This document shows positions 55,477-64,000 of a stretch of DNA of 64,000 nucleotides, piece by piece. The notes beneath the pieces were generated by a model. It saw nothing but the letters and a program-made list of their open reading frames with translations, had not been told where the DNA came from and did not search any database. Origin of the DNA: Legionella israelensis (GTDB lineage Bacteria > Pseudomonadota > Gammaproteobacteria > Legionellales > Legionellaceae); the NCBI RefSeq assembly GCF_004571175.1, contig NZ_CP038273.1, positions 1,426,001 through 1,490,000 on the forward strand. Direction: 5' to 3'. Within the stretch, counting starts at the first letter, position 1. Each line of letters opens with the position of its first letter. The position numbers and the translations under genes are program-made.

Positions 55477-56880
55477 TTACTGAGAATAGCTGTACTCATC
55501 GATATTTTCTGAATCCTCTTTGAGAGTGAGTTCTTGAAGTAATGCCTTGCAATTCTCGAAACGACTCACGCCTTCTTTAAAGAAAGAATGTTTGTCATGA
55601 TGGTAAGCACATGCTTCTTCCAGAATATCTTTAATGTTCCTAATGATGTCTTCAAGACTGGATTGTTCAATGACCTCCTTGAAATATAGTGACTGCTCAC
55701 ATATCGAATACATTTTATCTATACACTTAAAAATTTCATTTGCATATTTTTGTTTCTTTTTATTCTTTGATTTATAGTCTGAAGAAACTTCACGCAATAT
55801 TCTCGCATGCTGATCGACAAATATGATTTTTTTTAATGCATCATCTAATAATTTAATGGTATGCATATCTGGAACGGAACCTCGTAGAGCTCTCTCTTTT
55901 TCCTTCTCCAACATACCGCGAAAAGTTTCAATAAGCTCGTTTCTTATCTTATATTTCTTGTATGCAGCATTCTCACTTTGAATAATAGTGAAATCGTTTT
56001 CAATATTTTTAAGGCATTCGTGCCATGGTTTATGCGAATTTGCATAGTGTTTTTCAACAGGTAGCCTCTCGGGGTTTTTTGGACGTAAAGAATCCAGGCG
56101 AACGAATGAAAATTCCCAATCTTTATCGTACTTATTTGGGTCAATTCTTCTATTGTCTCCGCATAATACCTCATATACCGAGCCAATCATTAATGTCGTA
56201 ATGTGCCTATGGTATTTATATATATGATCAATATCTCTCTCATTGCCACGTATCATTTCCTGCACTTTATCCCAATTTGATAAATAATAATCCAGCATTT
56301 TTTTGGGTTCTTCCAAAGCTTGAGGTGAAGCATACATCATCCAACAGTCAGGATTTATGCCATGCTGCAAATTAACATAAGGCATTTTAAACGCATCATA
56401 AGCATCAAATGTGACTTTATCTTCTATACCATCAATGATTTTTACATTCGTATCGAGTGTGTAATTACCTTGAGTTGCCAGTAAAAGTAAGGAAAAGGCA
56501 TCCTTAAACGAGACCCTATCAATAATTCTGTCGCGTGGCGGGTTAAGGAGTTCATGCTTCATTGCCAACATCTGCTCGGCATATTGACGAAACTCCTCAT
56601 CCTCATGCAAGCTCATCTCTTCAAGATAGGCATCGACAGAGACAACAGTGATATCGACTCCTTGCTCTTCGAATAAATTTTCATAAAAGTCTTTATATTC
56701 GTCTAAGCAATAATAACAAACTGGATTATTACAGTTTTTTGCCATTTCTATGACGTTTTCCACATCAGACGCTAAAACTGCTCCCTCATAACTGCTCTTC
56801 ATTTTCGGTGAACCAATCCAGAGATAATTCAAGCGTGGCAATTCTTTCTGTAGTAACCGTTTCTCTTTTGTCATAGTCAT
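55477..56880 (-). CDS. GT-A glycosyltransferase-like protein; candidate Dot/Icm effector
   Basis: A 467-residue soluble protein. The start PRLNYLWIGSPKMKSSYEG resembles the first strand of sugar-binding-DXD/TcdA-type glycosyltransferases (the IWIG motif), a Rossmann-like middle follows (NNPVCYYCLDEYKDF, VDITVVSVDAY), and SFKDAFSLLLLATQGNYTLD with TNVKI is the place of the conserved aspartates: Asp 127 and LDTNV (143-145), a weakened D-x-D. The C-terminal third is helical and ends DSENIDEYSYSQ, a Glu-containing tail typical of Dot/Icm substrates. In related toxins this fold modifies host GTPases with sugars. Both the fold and the export are inferences. Confidence 0.55.
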   Translation of the reverse strand: MTMTKEKRLLQKELPRLNYLWIGSPKMKSSYEGAVLASDVENVIEMAKNCNNPVCYYCLDEYKDFYENLFEEQGVDITVVSVDAYLEEMSLHEDEEFRQYAEQMLAMKHELLNPPRDRIIDRVSFKDAFSLLLLATQGNYTLDTNVKIIDGIEDKVTFDAYDAFKMPYVNLQHGINPDCWMMYASPQALEEPKKMLDYYLSNWDKVQEMIRGNERDIDHIYKYHRHITTLMIGSVYEVLCGDNRRIDPNKYDKDWEFSFVRLDSLRPKNPERLPVEKHYANSHKPWHECLKNIENDFTIIQSENAAYKKYKIRNELIETFRGMLEKEKERALRGSVPDMHTIKLLDDALKKIIFVDQHARILREVSSDYKSKNKKKQKYANEIFKCIDKMYSICEQSLYFKEVIEQSSLEDIIRNIKDILEEACAYHHDKHSFFKEGVSRFENCKALLQELTLKEDSENIDEYSYSQ

Positions 56881-57104
56881 TACACATATGTATATTAATT
56901 TTTAGTATAGAATAAATATTGATCTTTCTATTTTTTTACAGAACAAATTAATCTAATATTTGATCAATTATCAAAAAAATCGGCTTTGTCGCAATTTTTC
57001 GCTTGAGTGATTTTTATTGGCATGGCCAGACTGTATGCGTAATGTTGTCTTAATTTTGTTCTGTTATTATAACATTAATTAACAATGAATTAGGGTTTAA
57101 TGAA

Positions 57105-58778
57105 ATGACTGGATATGCGGTATTAAGCGATACTGCTTTTAAAGATACATTGGAGAGTCAATTACCTGCAGAGAATGTCGACAAAGACATTCCCTTGCAT
57201 GGCGGAGGTGATTTTGATCACCCATTTAACTCCTTTTCTTGCTATAAAAAAGGTAACACCATTGTCGTATTACATCCCTTTGATAGCAATAGATATAAAG
57301 ACTTAATGACCTCCTTACAAACTCAGTATGGAAATCTGGACAACTGCCATATTCTTGCTGGTATAAAAGGCGATGGCGTTACCGAAGGTCATATCGTTAC
57401 AGCATATCAACCTCCTATAAGTGAAGGCGGACTTCAAATCTTTGACCCTAAAACAAGCGATCCAGATAAGTTTTTTCATAAGCCTTCTGGCAGTCGCATA
57501 GGCACTGTGATTCTCAGCCTCTTTCGCTCACTTATCCCTCGTTATTCAGCCAAAGTCACAATAAATACTACAAATGAGACTGATCCTGATCCAACCGACC
57601 AAGTAGAGGCTGACTACATGGCCTTAGGAACCCAGTCTTTCTTCGATCCTGTTTCCTGCGGCTATCATACTGCAAGCAATATCTTAACGCTTAGGCAAAT
57701 GATAAACGATGGTAGAGCCGGTGAGATTAATCGGGACAATTTACTGAAAGAATCGCATAACCCGGTTTATCGCTCAGCAAATGCTCTTAAAAATACGACT
57801 CATGCAACAAGAGTCGACAGCGGCTTGGGCGCTTTCTTGAAAAAGGCCTGGCAAGACACTTACATGCCTCTGGAAAATGAAGAAAAGCGAAAAAAACGGC
57901 ATTTTGGCCATTATTTTATGGGTTGGCCCAAGGAGAAAGGTGCAGGACAAAAGGTGCTTTATTTTGCCACCTTGGGTTTTTTATTTAATCCTTTGATCAA
58001 TCTCATCAAACTGCCGACAGAATTTTTATTAAATGCACTCTCAGAAACGGCTAGCTACGCCAAAAATGCCCTTTTAGCCACCGCTCCCACCCATCCTGCC
58101 TTGCAATATTTACGCAGTACCGCATTACTGGCCTTATACGGTTTACAAGGAGCATTCAAAGGGCTTTCCTTACTGGTGCGAACGGTTACCTCCCCCATCA
58201 CAAGCTTTAAAGCCGCCTGGCGTGTTCATCCAGCGCTAGGTGTTTTAAGCGCTGTCGTTTCCGTTGCTGCCTATGCCGCTCTGGCTATCTTTGCCGCTCC
58301 TGCCTTACTGGCCTTGGCAGGTCCAGGGGCCGCAGGCTTTCTTGCTCCTGCCATTAAGGCGCTGAGTTATCCAGTCACCTTTATCGCCGCTAAACTGAGC
58401 CTGGAAGTGCCTGCGGTGATTGGTGCCGCTTTCACTGCCATTGCCGGCAGCTCCCTGCTCGTTGGGATCAAAGCAGGAATTGGAAAAGCCATCTCCTTTT
58501 TCAGTAATAAGACAGCTGAATCGAAGCAACCTAAGATTACTTCGGATATTGAAGATTTTGAACCTATAGATTCTGAAATAGGCCAAATGCCTGAGGTCTC
58601 TCCTTCTTTAAGCAGACTCAACTCTTCCTCAGATTTAACGGTAAAAGGTTTTGAGGAGAATTTTGGGCAATCTCCTGTGCAAACCTCCAAGTCAGTACCT
58701 ATATCAGTACCTATAAAAAAGAAGAAGGATATAGAGGAGGATTTCGTAAACATTGATTCTCCTTCTTCATCTTTTTGA
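57105..58778 (+). CDS. Membrane protein with CE-clan cysteine-protease-like domain; candidate Dot/Icm effector
   Basis: A 557-residue protein. The N-terminal domain (1-200) carries, in order, EGHIVTAYQP (His 96), LQIFDPKTSD (Asp 114), GTQSFFDPVSCGYHTAS (Gln 177, Asp 181, Cys 185), matching the His-Asp-Gln-Cys order of YopJ/ULP-like CE-clan cysteine peptidases or acetyltransferases. Residues about 280-475 contain hydrophobic hairpins (LYFATLGFLFNPLINLI, ALLALYGLQGAF, VVSVAAYAALAIFAAPALLA, AAFTAIAGSSLLVGI) that could insert in a host membrane. The C-terminal 85 residues are Ser/Glu-rich and end EEDFVNIDSPSSSF, a typical Dot/Icm-like tail. No signal peptide. Divergent from the glycosyltransferase-like gene. 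Confidence 0.6.
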   Translation: MTGYAVLSDTAFKDTLESQLPAENVDKDIPLHGGGDFDHPFNSFSCYKKGNTIVVLHPFDSNRYKDLMTSLQTQYGNLDNCHILAGIKGDGVTEGHIVTAYQPPISEGGLQIFDPKTSDPDKFFHKPSGSRIGTVILSLFRSLIPRYSAKVTINTTNETDPDPTDQVEADYMALGTQSFFDPVSCGYHTASNILTLRQMINDGRAGEINRDNLLKESHNPVYRSANALKNTTHATRVDSGLGAFLKKAWQDTYMPLENEEKRKKRHFGHYFMGWPKEKGAGQKVLYFATLGFLFNPLINLIKLPTEFLLNALSETASYAKNALLATAPTHPALQYLRSTALLALYGLQGAFKGLSLLVRTVTSPITSFKAAWRVHPALGVLSAVVSVAAYAALAIFAAPALLALAGPGAAGFLAPAIKALSYPVTFIAAKLSLEVPAVIGAAFTAIAGSSLLVGIKAGIGKAISFFSNKTAESKQPKITSDIEDFEPIDSEIGQMPEVSPSLSRLNSSSDLTVKGFEENFGQSPVQTSKSVPISVPIKKKKDIEEDFVNIDSPSSSF

Positions 58779-58808
58779 ATTTTCACAATGAAAAAATGAA
58801 CTTTAAAG

Positions 58809-60119
58809 TCAACTCTTTTTCGGATAAACCACCATGGAGCGAATCCTTGAGCCTTGCACTTTATTGATGACGACTGAAAATTCCTTAAACTCTACCCGCT
58901 GCCCCTGCTTGGGAAGAGCGCCTAAACGATGAGTGATTAAGCCATATACGGTATCAATGTCCTCTTCCTCCTCACTGAGTTCAATGTCTTCATCCAATGC
59001 CCGCTCCAGTGAATACACCGAACAGTCCCCTTTAATACTGATGCTGCCATCGGGATTTTTAACCCAGTCTTCCTGCGTTAAGTGAAACTCATCCTTGATA
59101 CGGCCAATGAGTACCTGCAAGAGATTATCGAGGGTGACAAAGCCGATGAGACTGCCTCGACGATTATAAATCAAAGCGAAATGAGGCACTTCTTCGCGAA
59201 ATTTCTGTAATAACTCAGAGACAGGCAAGCGACGGGAAATTTTTAAAACCGGGCGAATGAGAGCGCTTAAATCTTTCAATTCACCCTGATGGTAAAGGGT
59301 GGAAAACAAGTCTTTGACATGAATAATGCCAATGATGGCATCCTCTTTTGGATCATAGACCGGATAACGGCTGTATCGATATTTCATGATGATGTCCATG
59401 GTGTCTTCCAGGGAGTCAGAAACATTCAGCTGGATCATTTCTTCCTTTGGTCGCATCACTTCCGTTACTCGAAGTTCAGCGAAATCAAGGGTGTGCTCAA
59501 GCATACTCACCTGTTCTTTTGATAATTCGCCGTGCAAATGATTGGCGCTTAAAATCAGCTTGATTTCTTCGGTTGAATAAAAATGCTCTTGTGGATGAAA
59601 TGCGCTAAGCTTTGTCAATTTCAGCAAAAAATTAGAACAACTATTGAGCAGCAGGATAGCAGGATACATTAACCAATAAAAAGCGTATAAAGGCACAGCC
59701 GTCCAAAGAGAAATTTTTTCTGACTGACGAATGGCCAGCGACTTGGGCATCAATTCGCCGATCACAATGTGAAGAAAAGAAATCAGGGAAAAGGCCACAA
59801 ATACAGAAATCACCGTGATCAAATTGGCCGAAGTGATGCCCGCGCCTCGAAGAATAGGGCTTATCAAATGAGCAAAAGCCGGCTCACCAATCCAGCCAAG
59901 GGCCAGTGAGGCTAAGGTAATGCCTAACTGACAAGCGGAAAGATAAGCATCCAGATTTTGGTGAATAATGACTAAAATCCGCCCACGCAGGCCGTAGGTT
60001 TCCTCAATGGCTTTAACCCGCGTATGGCGTAGCTTGACCATACCAAACTCAGCGGCAACAAAAAAAGCATTTAAAAGGACAAAGAAAATGGCGGCTAGCA
60101 AAAGAAAAAAATGGCTCAT
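58809..60119 (-). CDS. CNNM/CorC (HlyC-type) membrane protein
   Basis: A 436-residue protein of the hemolysin/CorC family. A DUF21/CNNM transmembrane domain (1-190; FFVAAEFGMVKLRHTR, CQLGITLASLALGWIGEPA) is followed by two CBS domains (about 210-330; VMRPKEEMIQLNV, YPVYDPKEDAIIGIIHVKDL) and a CorC_HlyC C-terminal domain (about 345-430). Related proteins act in Mg2+ or Na+ transport. Full length; monocistronic and convergent with the CE-clan-like gene. Confidence 0.9.
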   Translation of the reverse strand: MSHFFLLLAAIFFVLLNAFFVAAEFGMVKLRHTRVKAIEETYGLRGRILVIIHQNLDAYLSACQLGITLASLALGWIGEPAFAHLISPILRGAGITSANLITVISVFVAFSLISFLHIVIGELMPKSLAIRQSEKISLWTAVPLYAFYWLMYPAILLLNSCSNFLLKLTKLSAFHPQEHFYSTEEIKLILSANHLHGELSKEQVSMLEHTLDFAELRVTEVMRPKEEMIQLNVSDSLEDTMDIIMKYRYSRYPVYDPKEDAIIGIIHVKDLFSTLYHQGELKDLSALIRPVLKISRRLPVSELLQKFREEVPHFALIYNRRGSLIGFVTLDNLLQVLIGRIKDEFHLTQEDWVKNPDGSISIKGDCSVYSLERALDEDIELSEEEEDIDTVYGLITHRLGALPKQGQRVEFKEFSVVINKVQGSRIRSMVVYPKKS

Positions 60120-60198
60120 GTTAAACCTTGTTTATTGCGCTGAAACAGAACGTTCGTCTTATTCCTTTGAGTTTCCCGCTATCTTAGCATATTATTCA

Positions 60199-60342
60199 CT
60201 CATGTTACGCCAGCACAGTATTTTTTAGAACATTTAGACGCATTTTGGAATTTTAAAGCGCAGTTTACATAGAGTAAATGAGCATTTGAAATTTCAAAAT
60301 GCGTCCAAAGAGGCAAAAAAGACGAAGCTGCGTAATATGAGT
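60199..60342. repeat. CTCATG palindromic element, full copy 3
   Basis: A 144-bp element bounded by CTCATGTTACGCCAGCACAG and GCTGCGTAATATGAG, with inverted inner arms (GACGCATTTTGGAATTTTAA and TTGAAATTTCAAAATGCGTC). Same family as 23596-23735 but in the other orientation. Within the 60120-60497 gap. Confidence 0.7.
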
Positions 60343-60351
60343 TATCGAATT

Positions 60352-60369
60352 ACCGGCGAAAGCCGGTAC
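60352..60369. repeat. Short REP-like hairpin with GAAA loop
   Basis: TACCGGC-GAAA-GCCGGTA: a perfect 7-bp GC-rich stem closed by a GNRA-type tetraloop, between a palindromic repeat and msrA. It may be a transcript-end structure or a remnant of another repeat family. Confidence 0.4.
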
Positions 60370-60497
60370 CCCTTTGCATTAAAATTCAAAACCATTCACG
60401 AAATCAAAAATTATACGAAAGGCATCTCGGCATTTTGCTTTGAGTTATTGAGAAAAATTCGCTATAGTTGTTTTAAAGATTACCAGAGAGAAGGCTG

Positions 60498-61076
60498 ATG
60501 TTGCGAGTTGTTGGGTTGTTTTTTTTATTGGTTTTAAGCGCTGCCGGATATTCAAAACAAGATGAAGCCATTTTTGCCGGAGGTTGTTTCTGGTGTGTTG
60601 AAGCCGATTTTGATAAACTGCCCGGTGTACTGTCCACCACTTCCGGCTATGATGGCGGAACCTATAAAAACCCTACTTATCATCTTGTTTCATCCGGTAC
60701 TACAAAATATGTCGAATCCGTTAAGATCATTTATGATTCCGATAAAATCAGTTATCGTGATTTGGTTTTGTATTTTTTCAGGCATATAGACCCAACATCA
60801 AAGGATGGGCAGTTTTGCGATCGTGGCCGCCAATATCGCTCGGTGATTTTTTATTTGAATCCCGAACAGAAAAAAGTGGCAGAAGATGTACTGGAGGGCG
60901 TAGAGAAACTCTTTGATAAAGTATACACAGAAGTATTACCTTCAACTCATTTTTATGCCGCTGAGAAATATCATCAAAACTATTACAAAAAAAATCCCCT
61001 GCGATACAAATATTATCGCTGGCGCTGCGGTCGCGATCAACGCGTGCAAGAGGTGTGGAGTCATGAAAAATCTTAA
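60498..61076 (+). CDS. msrA: Exported peptide methionine sulfoxide reductase A
   Basis: A 192-residue MsrA. A signal peptide ([18 protein letters not shown]) precedes the catalytic [20 protein letters not shown], with the nucleophilic Cys in GGCFWC. Family segments [15 protein letters not shown] and [20 protein letters not shown] follow. It reduces S-methionine sulfoxide in proteins, probably in the periplasm. It overlaps msrB by 14 bases, so the two are translationally coupled. Confidence 0.93.
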   Translation: MLRVVGLFFLLVLSAAGYSKQDEAIFAGGCFWCVEADFDKLPGVLSTTSGYDGGTYKNPTYHLVSSGTTKYVESVKIIYDSDKISYRDLVLYFFRHIDPTSKDGQFCDRGRQYRSVIFYLNPEQKKVAEDVLEGVEKLFDKVYTEVLPSTHFYAAEKYHQNYYKKNPLRYKYYRWRCGRDQRVQEVWSHEKS

Positions 61077-61566
61077 ATTATATGCAGGCTTTGTGTTGTT
61101 GCTCACTCTTAGTTTTAATGTACAGGCCTTTCCTTCTTTTAATAAAGAACAAAAACTGAAAGAGTTGACACCTTTGCAATATAAGGTCACCCAGGAATCC
61201 GCGACGGAAAAGGCATTTCAAAACAAATACTGGAATAACAAACAAGAAGGCATCTATGTGGATGTGGTCTCTGGTGAGCCATTGTTCAGTTCCACCGATA
61301 AATACTCCTCAGGAACTGGTTGGCCCAGCTTTACAAAACCCATTGATTCAAAATACATTACCTATCACAAGGATCGTTTTTTGCTGTTTTGGCCCCGAAC
61401 GGAAGTTCGTTCAAAGTATGCGGATTCACATTTAGGACATGTTTTTAAAGATGGTCCTGAACCTACTGGTTTACGCTATTGTATTAATTCGGCCGCATTG
61501 GAGTTCATTCCCAAAGATCAGCTGATTAAACGCGGCTACGGCGAGTACTTAAAATTATTTAAATAA
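61063..61566 (+). CDS. msrB: Exported peptide methionine sulfoxide reductase B (zinc-less form)
   Basis: A 167-residue MsrB. A signal peptide ([19 protein letters not shown]) precedes the domain with [45 protein letters not shown] and the catalytic Cys in RYCINS. The two Cys-x-x-Cys zinc pairs usual in MsrB are missing (the first position reads [11 protein letters not shown]). The ATG at 61063 lies inside the end of msrA; a longer in-frame ORF reaches back to 60913 but overlaps msrA and has no signal peptide. It handles R-methionine sulfoxide, complementing MsrA. Confidence 0.92.
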   Translation: MKNLKLYAGFVLLLTLSFNVQAFPSFNKEQKLKELTPLQYKVTQESATEKAFQNKYWNNKQEGIYVDVVSGEPLFSSTDKYSSGTGWPSFTKPIDSKYITYHKDRFLLFWPRTEVRSKYADSHLGHVFKDGPEPTGLRYCINSAALEFIPKDQLIKRGYGEYLKLFK

Positions 61567-61613
61567 CCTGAGTTCAACTTAAAGAGGCAATGTCTTTTAG
61601 ATTGCTGTTAATA

Positions 61614-61705
61614 ACTCAGTTACGCAGCACAGTATTTTTTAGAAGACTGGTGCAATGAAAGACCTTGTTATCAAATATGAACTTTCTGCTTAAACACTCA
61701 TGTTA
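61614..61705. repeat. Partial CTCATG palindromic element
   Basis: CTCAGTTACGCAGCACAGTA and the following TTTTTTAGAAGAC match one end of the element at 60199; a second CTCATGTTAG lies at about 61697. The middle has no similarity I can see. Between msrB and the double GNAT gene. Confidence 0.45.
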
Positions 61706-61723
61706 GACGTGAAAAGGTGCGTG

Positions 61724-62587
61724 ATGTTAACCCATACCAATCAACTTAATAATGCTCAGCTGCGTGACTTAAACCACTTGCTTGCACAATGTCGACTGAA
61801 AGACGGAAGTACCCCCAATGTTTATCCTCACATCTTAATCCAACAACGTCCTTTTTTCGTCAACGGTCTTTATTATCAAGATGCAGAACTGATTGGCTTT
61901 ATCAGTGTCTTTTTCTTCTATGAAGACTGTTGTGAAGTCAGCTTGCTGGTTGACCCTGCACAGAGGCGAAAAGGACTAGGCAGACAATTGCTGCAATCTG
62001 TCCTGCCCATTCTTCAGGCCCAGCCCATAAAAACGCTGATCTTTTCAAGCCCGCATCAAACAAACGAGGAATGGTTAATGGCGCGGGGTTTTGAGTATCA
62101 ATTAAGCGAATATCATATGGAGCGTCGAAGTTTGCAGCCTGTTTTAGTTCCCCAGCGGCTTTTAAGCTTTAAAAATGCATCTCCGCAAGACATATCGGCC
62201 TTATGTCTTGTAGATAAAGCCTGTTTTCCTAAAGATCCGGCAAAAATGCTTGCCCGCTTTCATTCCTTATTTAATGACAGAGATTACCAGTTAATACTGG
62301 CTTATCTTGACAACGAGCCAATAGGCAAGGCACATATCCGATGGCAGGCAAAAGGAGCGACTTTTTCTGACATTGGTATTCTACCGCCGCTACAGGGTCA
62401 AGGTTTTGGCACCGGTTTGATTGCCCATTGCATTAACCTTGCTTTGGCAGAAGGCAAACCAAACCTTGATTTGGACGTTGAAATCAAAAACACTAAAGCG
62501 CTTAAACTATACACGCGCTTAGGGTTTAAGACTCAAAATGCCTGTGATTATTGGCAACTTCCTCTGTCAAGAGCAATGAGTCTGTAA
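61724..62587 (+). CDS. Double-GNAT acetyltransferase
   Basis: A 287-residue protein with two GNAT folds. The N-terminal one has the acetyl-CoA loop VDPAQRRKGLGRQLLQSVL (about residues 84-100); the C-terminal one has ILPPLQGQGFGTGLIAHCIN (about 222-240) and the ending NTKALKLYTRLGFKTQNACDYW. Both loops look intact. Two-GNAT proteins include aminoglycoside and mycothiol enzymes, but the substrate here is unknown. The start at 61724 is preferred since AAGGTG lies six bases upstream; an earlier ATG at 61700 lies in the repeat. Confidence 0.85.
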   Translation: MLTHTNQLNNAQLRDLNHLLAQCRLKDGSTPNVYPHILIQQRPFFVNGLYYQDAELIGFISVFFFYEDCCEVSLLVDPAQRRKGLGRQLLQSVLPILQAQPIKTLIFSSPHQTNEEWLMARGFEYQLSEYHMERRSLQPVLVPQRLLSFKNASPQDISALCLVDKACFPKDPAKMLARFHSLFNDRDYQLILAYLDNEPIGKAHIRWQAKGATFSDIGILPPLQGQGFGTGLIAHCINLALAEGKPNLDLDVEIKNTKALKLYTRLGFKTQNACDYWQLPLSRAMSL

Positions 62588-62750
62588 AACAGGGCAAAAT
62601 CCTACTTTGATTAGGCTGAGTTGACGATTAATTGGCTGTACAGCTTGCATTTTCGCTTCGAGAAATCTCATGCGACTCTGGTCTTAACCTGGATCTGCCA
62701 AGGAAACTAAAGTAAAGTATTTTTATGTAAACTCATTATTGAAATCCAAA

Positions 62751-63947
62751 ATGACTCATTTATTGTTTGTCGCTTTTCTTCTTTTATCTTCCATAACCTT
62801 TGCTGAATCAGAAACTCCGGCCGAAAAGCAGGATCCCTTTCAGAAAATCATTAATGAACACTATCTATCCTATTCAAAAATGGAAAATTTTTCCGCCATT
62901 CAGGTCACCATCAAAACGGCCGATGAGATACACACCTATGTCAAAGGCACAAAAGCCTTAACTCCAGGAAGCATGCCCATTACCAATAAAGAGTTGTTTA
63001 ACATAGGCAGCATTACCAAATCCTTTACCGCCGCCCTCGCTGTCATGGCAGAAGCAGAGGATAAATTGCAATTGCAGCAAACTTTAAATCAATATTTGCA
63101 GAATTACCCTCACTGGGGTGAAATCACCTTAACTCGTCTTTTAAACATGAGTAGCGGCATCCCGAATTATTCGGATTCACCTAAAATTAATTATCTGATG
63201 AGTAAAAATCTAAAGCAATTCTGGAATCCAGTGGAACTAATTGATTTAGTTTATCCCAGGCAGTTTAATCCACCACGAAAAAAAGGATATTTTTACAGCA
63301 ATTCCGGATATGTCCTGATGGATATGATATTATCAAGTCAGTACAAAAAGATGTTTCGCTCTCTTCTGGAAGAAAAAATCATTTCCTTTCTAAAACTGGA
63401 AAACACATATTATCCTATCCCTAATTTTTCTACGGATGTCTTGTTAAGAATGGTACGAGGCTACTCTTACAATATTTATGAAAATCCCGAGTTGCTGGGA
63501 CAGGATGTTACGGAAAACAATTTAAGCTGGGCAGGGGCTGCAGGCGCGATTGTGGCCAACAGTGAAGCTGTCGCACAGTGGGTAGAGCATCTTTTTATTC
63601 GTGATACATTGTTGACAAAAGAGCAAAAGAGAAAGATGCAGCAATTGATTTCGGTAAAAACGGGTCAGCCGATTTCTGAAACAGATGCAGATGATCCTCG
63701 CGGTTTCGGTTTAGGCATCATTCAAGGCTATCAACCCAATATCGGCCATTACTGGTATTATGAAGGCGAAACCCTGGGATATCGCGCTTTATATTTATAC
63801 TCCCCCTGTAACCACGTCATTGTTGTAGCCTTGTTTAACAGTGCAACAAACAATGAGAATGATCATGCTGGCGATTTAATCCAGGCTCTTTATCAACAGT
63901 TGCTAAAAATGAATACCCATTTGATATGTAACCCCAGTTCAACGTAA
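62751..63947 (+). CDS. Class C beta-lactamase-like serine hydrolase (exported)
   Basis: A 398-residue penicillin-recognising-family protein. A signal peptide (THLLFVAFLLLSSITFA) precedes the SxxK motif in IGSITKSFTAALAVMAE, the Tyr-x-Asn motif in GYFYSNSGYVLMD and a C-terminal segment (YYEGETLGYRALYLYSP) in the place of the KTG/HxG box. Relatives are D-alanyl-D-alanine carboxypeptidases, esterases and AmpC enzymes; without a clear KTG, antibiotic hydrolysis should not be assumed. A TTG four codons upstream is the only earlier in-frame start. The last 53 bases of the window have no gene. Confidence 0.85.
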   Translation: MTHLLFVAFLLLSSITFAESETPAEKQDPFQKIINEHYLSYSKMENFSAIQVTIKTADEIHTYVKGTKALTPGSMPITNKELFNIGSITKSFTAALAVMAEAEDKLQLQQTLNQYLQNYPHWGEITLTRLLNMSSGIPNYSDSPKINYLMSKNLKQFWNPVELIDLVYPRQFNPPRKKGYFYSNSGYVLMDMILSSQYKKMFRSLLEEKIISFLKLENTYYPIPNFSTDVLLRMVRGYSYNIYENPELLGQDVTENNLSWAGAAGAIVANSEAVAQWVEHLFIRDTLLTKEQKRKMQQLISVKTGQPISETDADDPRGFGLGIIQGYQPNIGHYWYYEGETLGYRALYLYSPCNHVIVVALFNSATNNENDHAGDLIQALYQQLLKMNTHLICNPSST

Positions 63948-64000
63948 ATCTCATACCTAAGCGAGATACCATTTATCAAAATATAGGCGTCATGCTTGCG

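Noticed and set aside
1-64000. Search for CRISPR arrays, tRNA/rRNA genes, prophage and toxin-antitoxin pairs
   Set aside because: No regularly spaced direct repeats, no tRNA-like folds, no phage structural genes and no adjacent small toxin-antitoxin ORFs could be recognised.

Overview
The window looks like a chromosomal segment of a Legionella-type gammaproteobacterium. The base composition is moderately AT-rich. It carries a secreted RNase T2 like SrnA, a GDSL acyltransferase/phospholipase like PlaC and a eukaryotic-like GH15 glucoamylase like GamA. It also carries several orphan proteins with glutamate/serine-rich C-termini of the kind exported by the Dot/Icm system. The genus call is inferred from protein content; the species cannot be decided from the sequence alone.

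Region 1 (1-26.6 kb) is mostly a stable backbone: the end of an amidase, a SulP transporter with an unusual coiled-coil insertion, a cold-shock protein, srnA, a GIN-domain lipoprotein, an alpha/beta hydrolase, a tandem J-domain-like acidic protein (candidate effector), guaC-phoH-bcp, smpB, trhO, a plaC-like gene, glmS, the tex-yciA-hypothetical operon, nadK-recN, typA and ssb. Intergenic spaces hold several dispersed palindromic repeats.

Region 2 (26.8-33.8 kb) is accessory: a small charged hypothetical, an IS256 copy, a glycine-zipper lipoprotein, a membrane class III nucleotide cyclase, a protein resembling the Tiki/ChaN-like C2 domain of Pasteurella toxin (candidate effector), an LpxO-like hydroxylase and a small exported protein.

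Region 3 (33.8-54.8 kb) is rich in insertion sequences and decaying. IS982 splits a patatin-like lipoprotein, a second IS256 copy splits a GNAT gene, IS66 splits a Ca2+/cation antiporter gene, and ISAs1 splits a SnoaL/NTF2-like gene whose upstream region is also occupied by a third IS256 copy. Every one of the six insertions has recognisable terminal inverted repeats and a target duplication, and in each of the four broken genes removing the element and one duplication restores an open frame at the junction. Between these lie intact modules: archease-RtcB-GFA, the gamA-like glucoamylase, an ExoD-like protein, an SDR and a GNAT.

Region 4 (54.8-64 kb) holds a periplasmic heavy-metal-binding-domain protein, two back-to-back candidate effectors (a GT-A glycosyltransferase-like protein and a membrane protein with a CE-clan cysteine-protease-like triad), a CorC/HlyC membrane protein, overlapping exported msrA-msrB, a double-GNAT protein and a class C beta-lactamase-like serine hydrolase.

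No rRNA, tRNA, CRISPR array, prophage or plasmid origin was recognised. Functions are assigned from motifs read by eye; no database search was possible.
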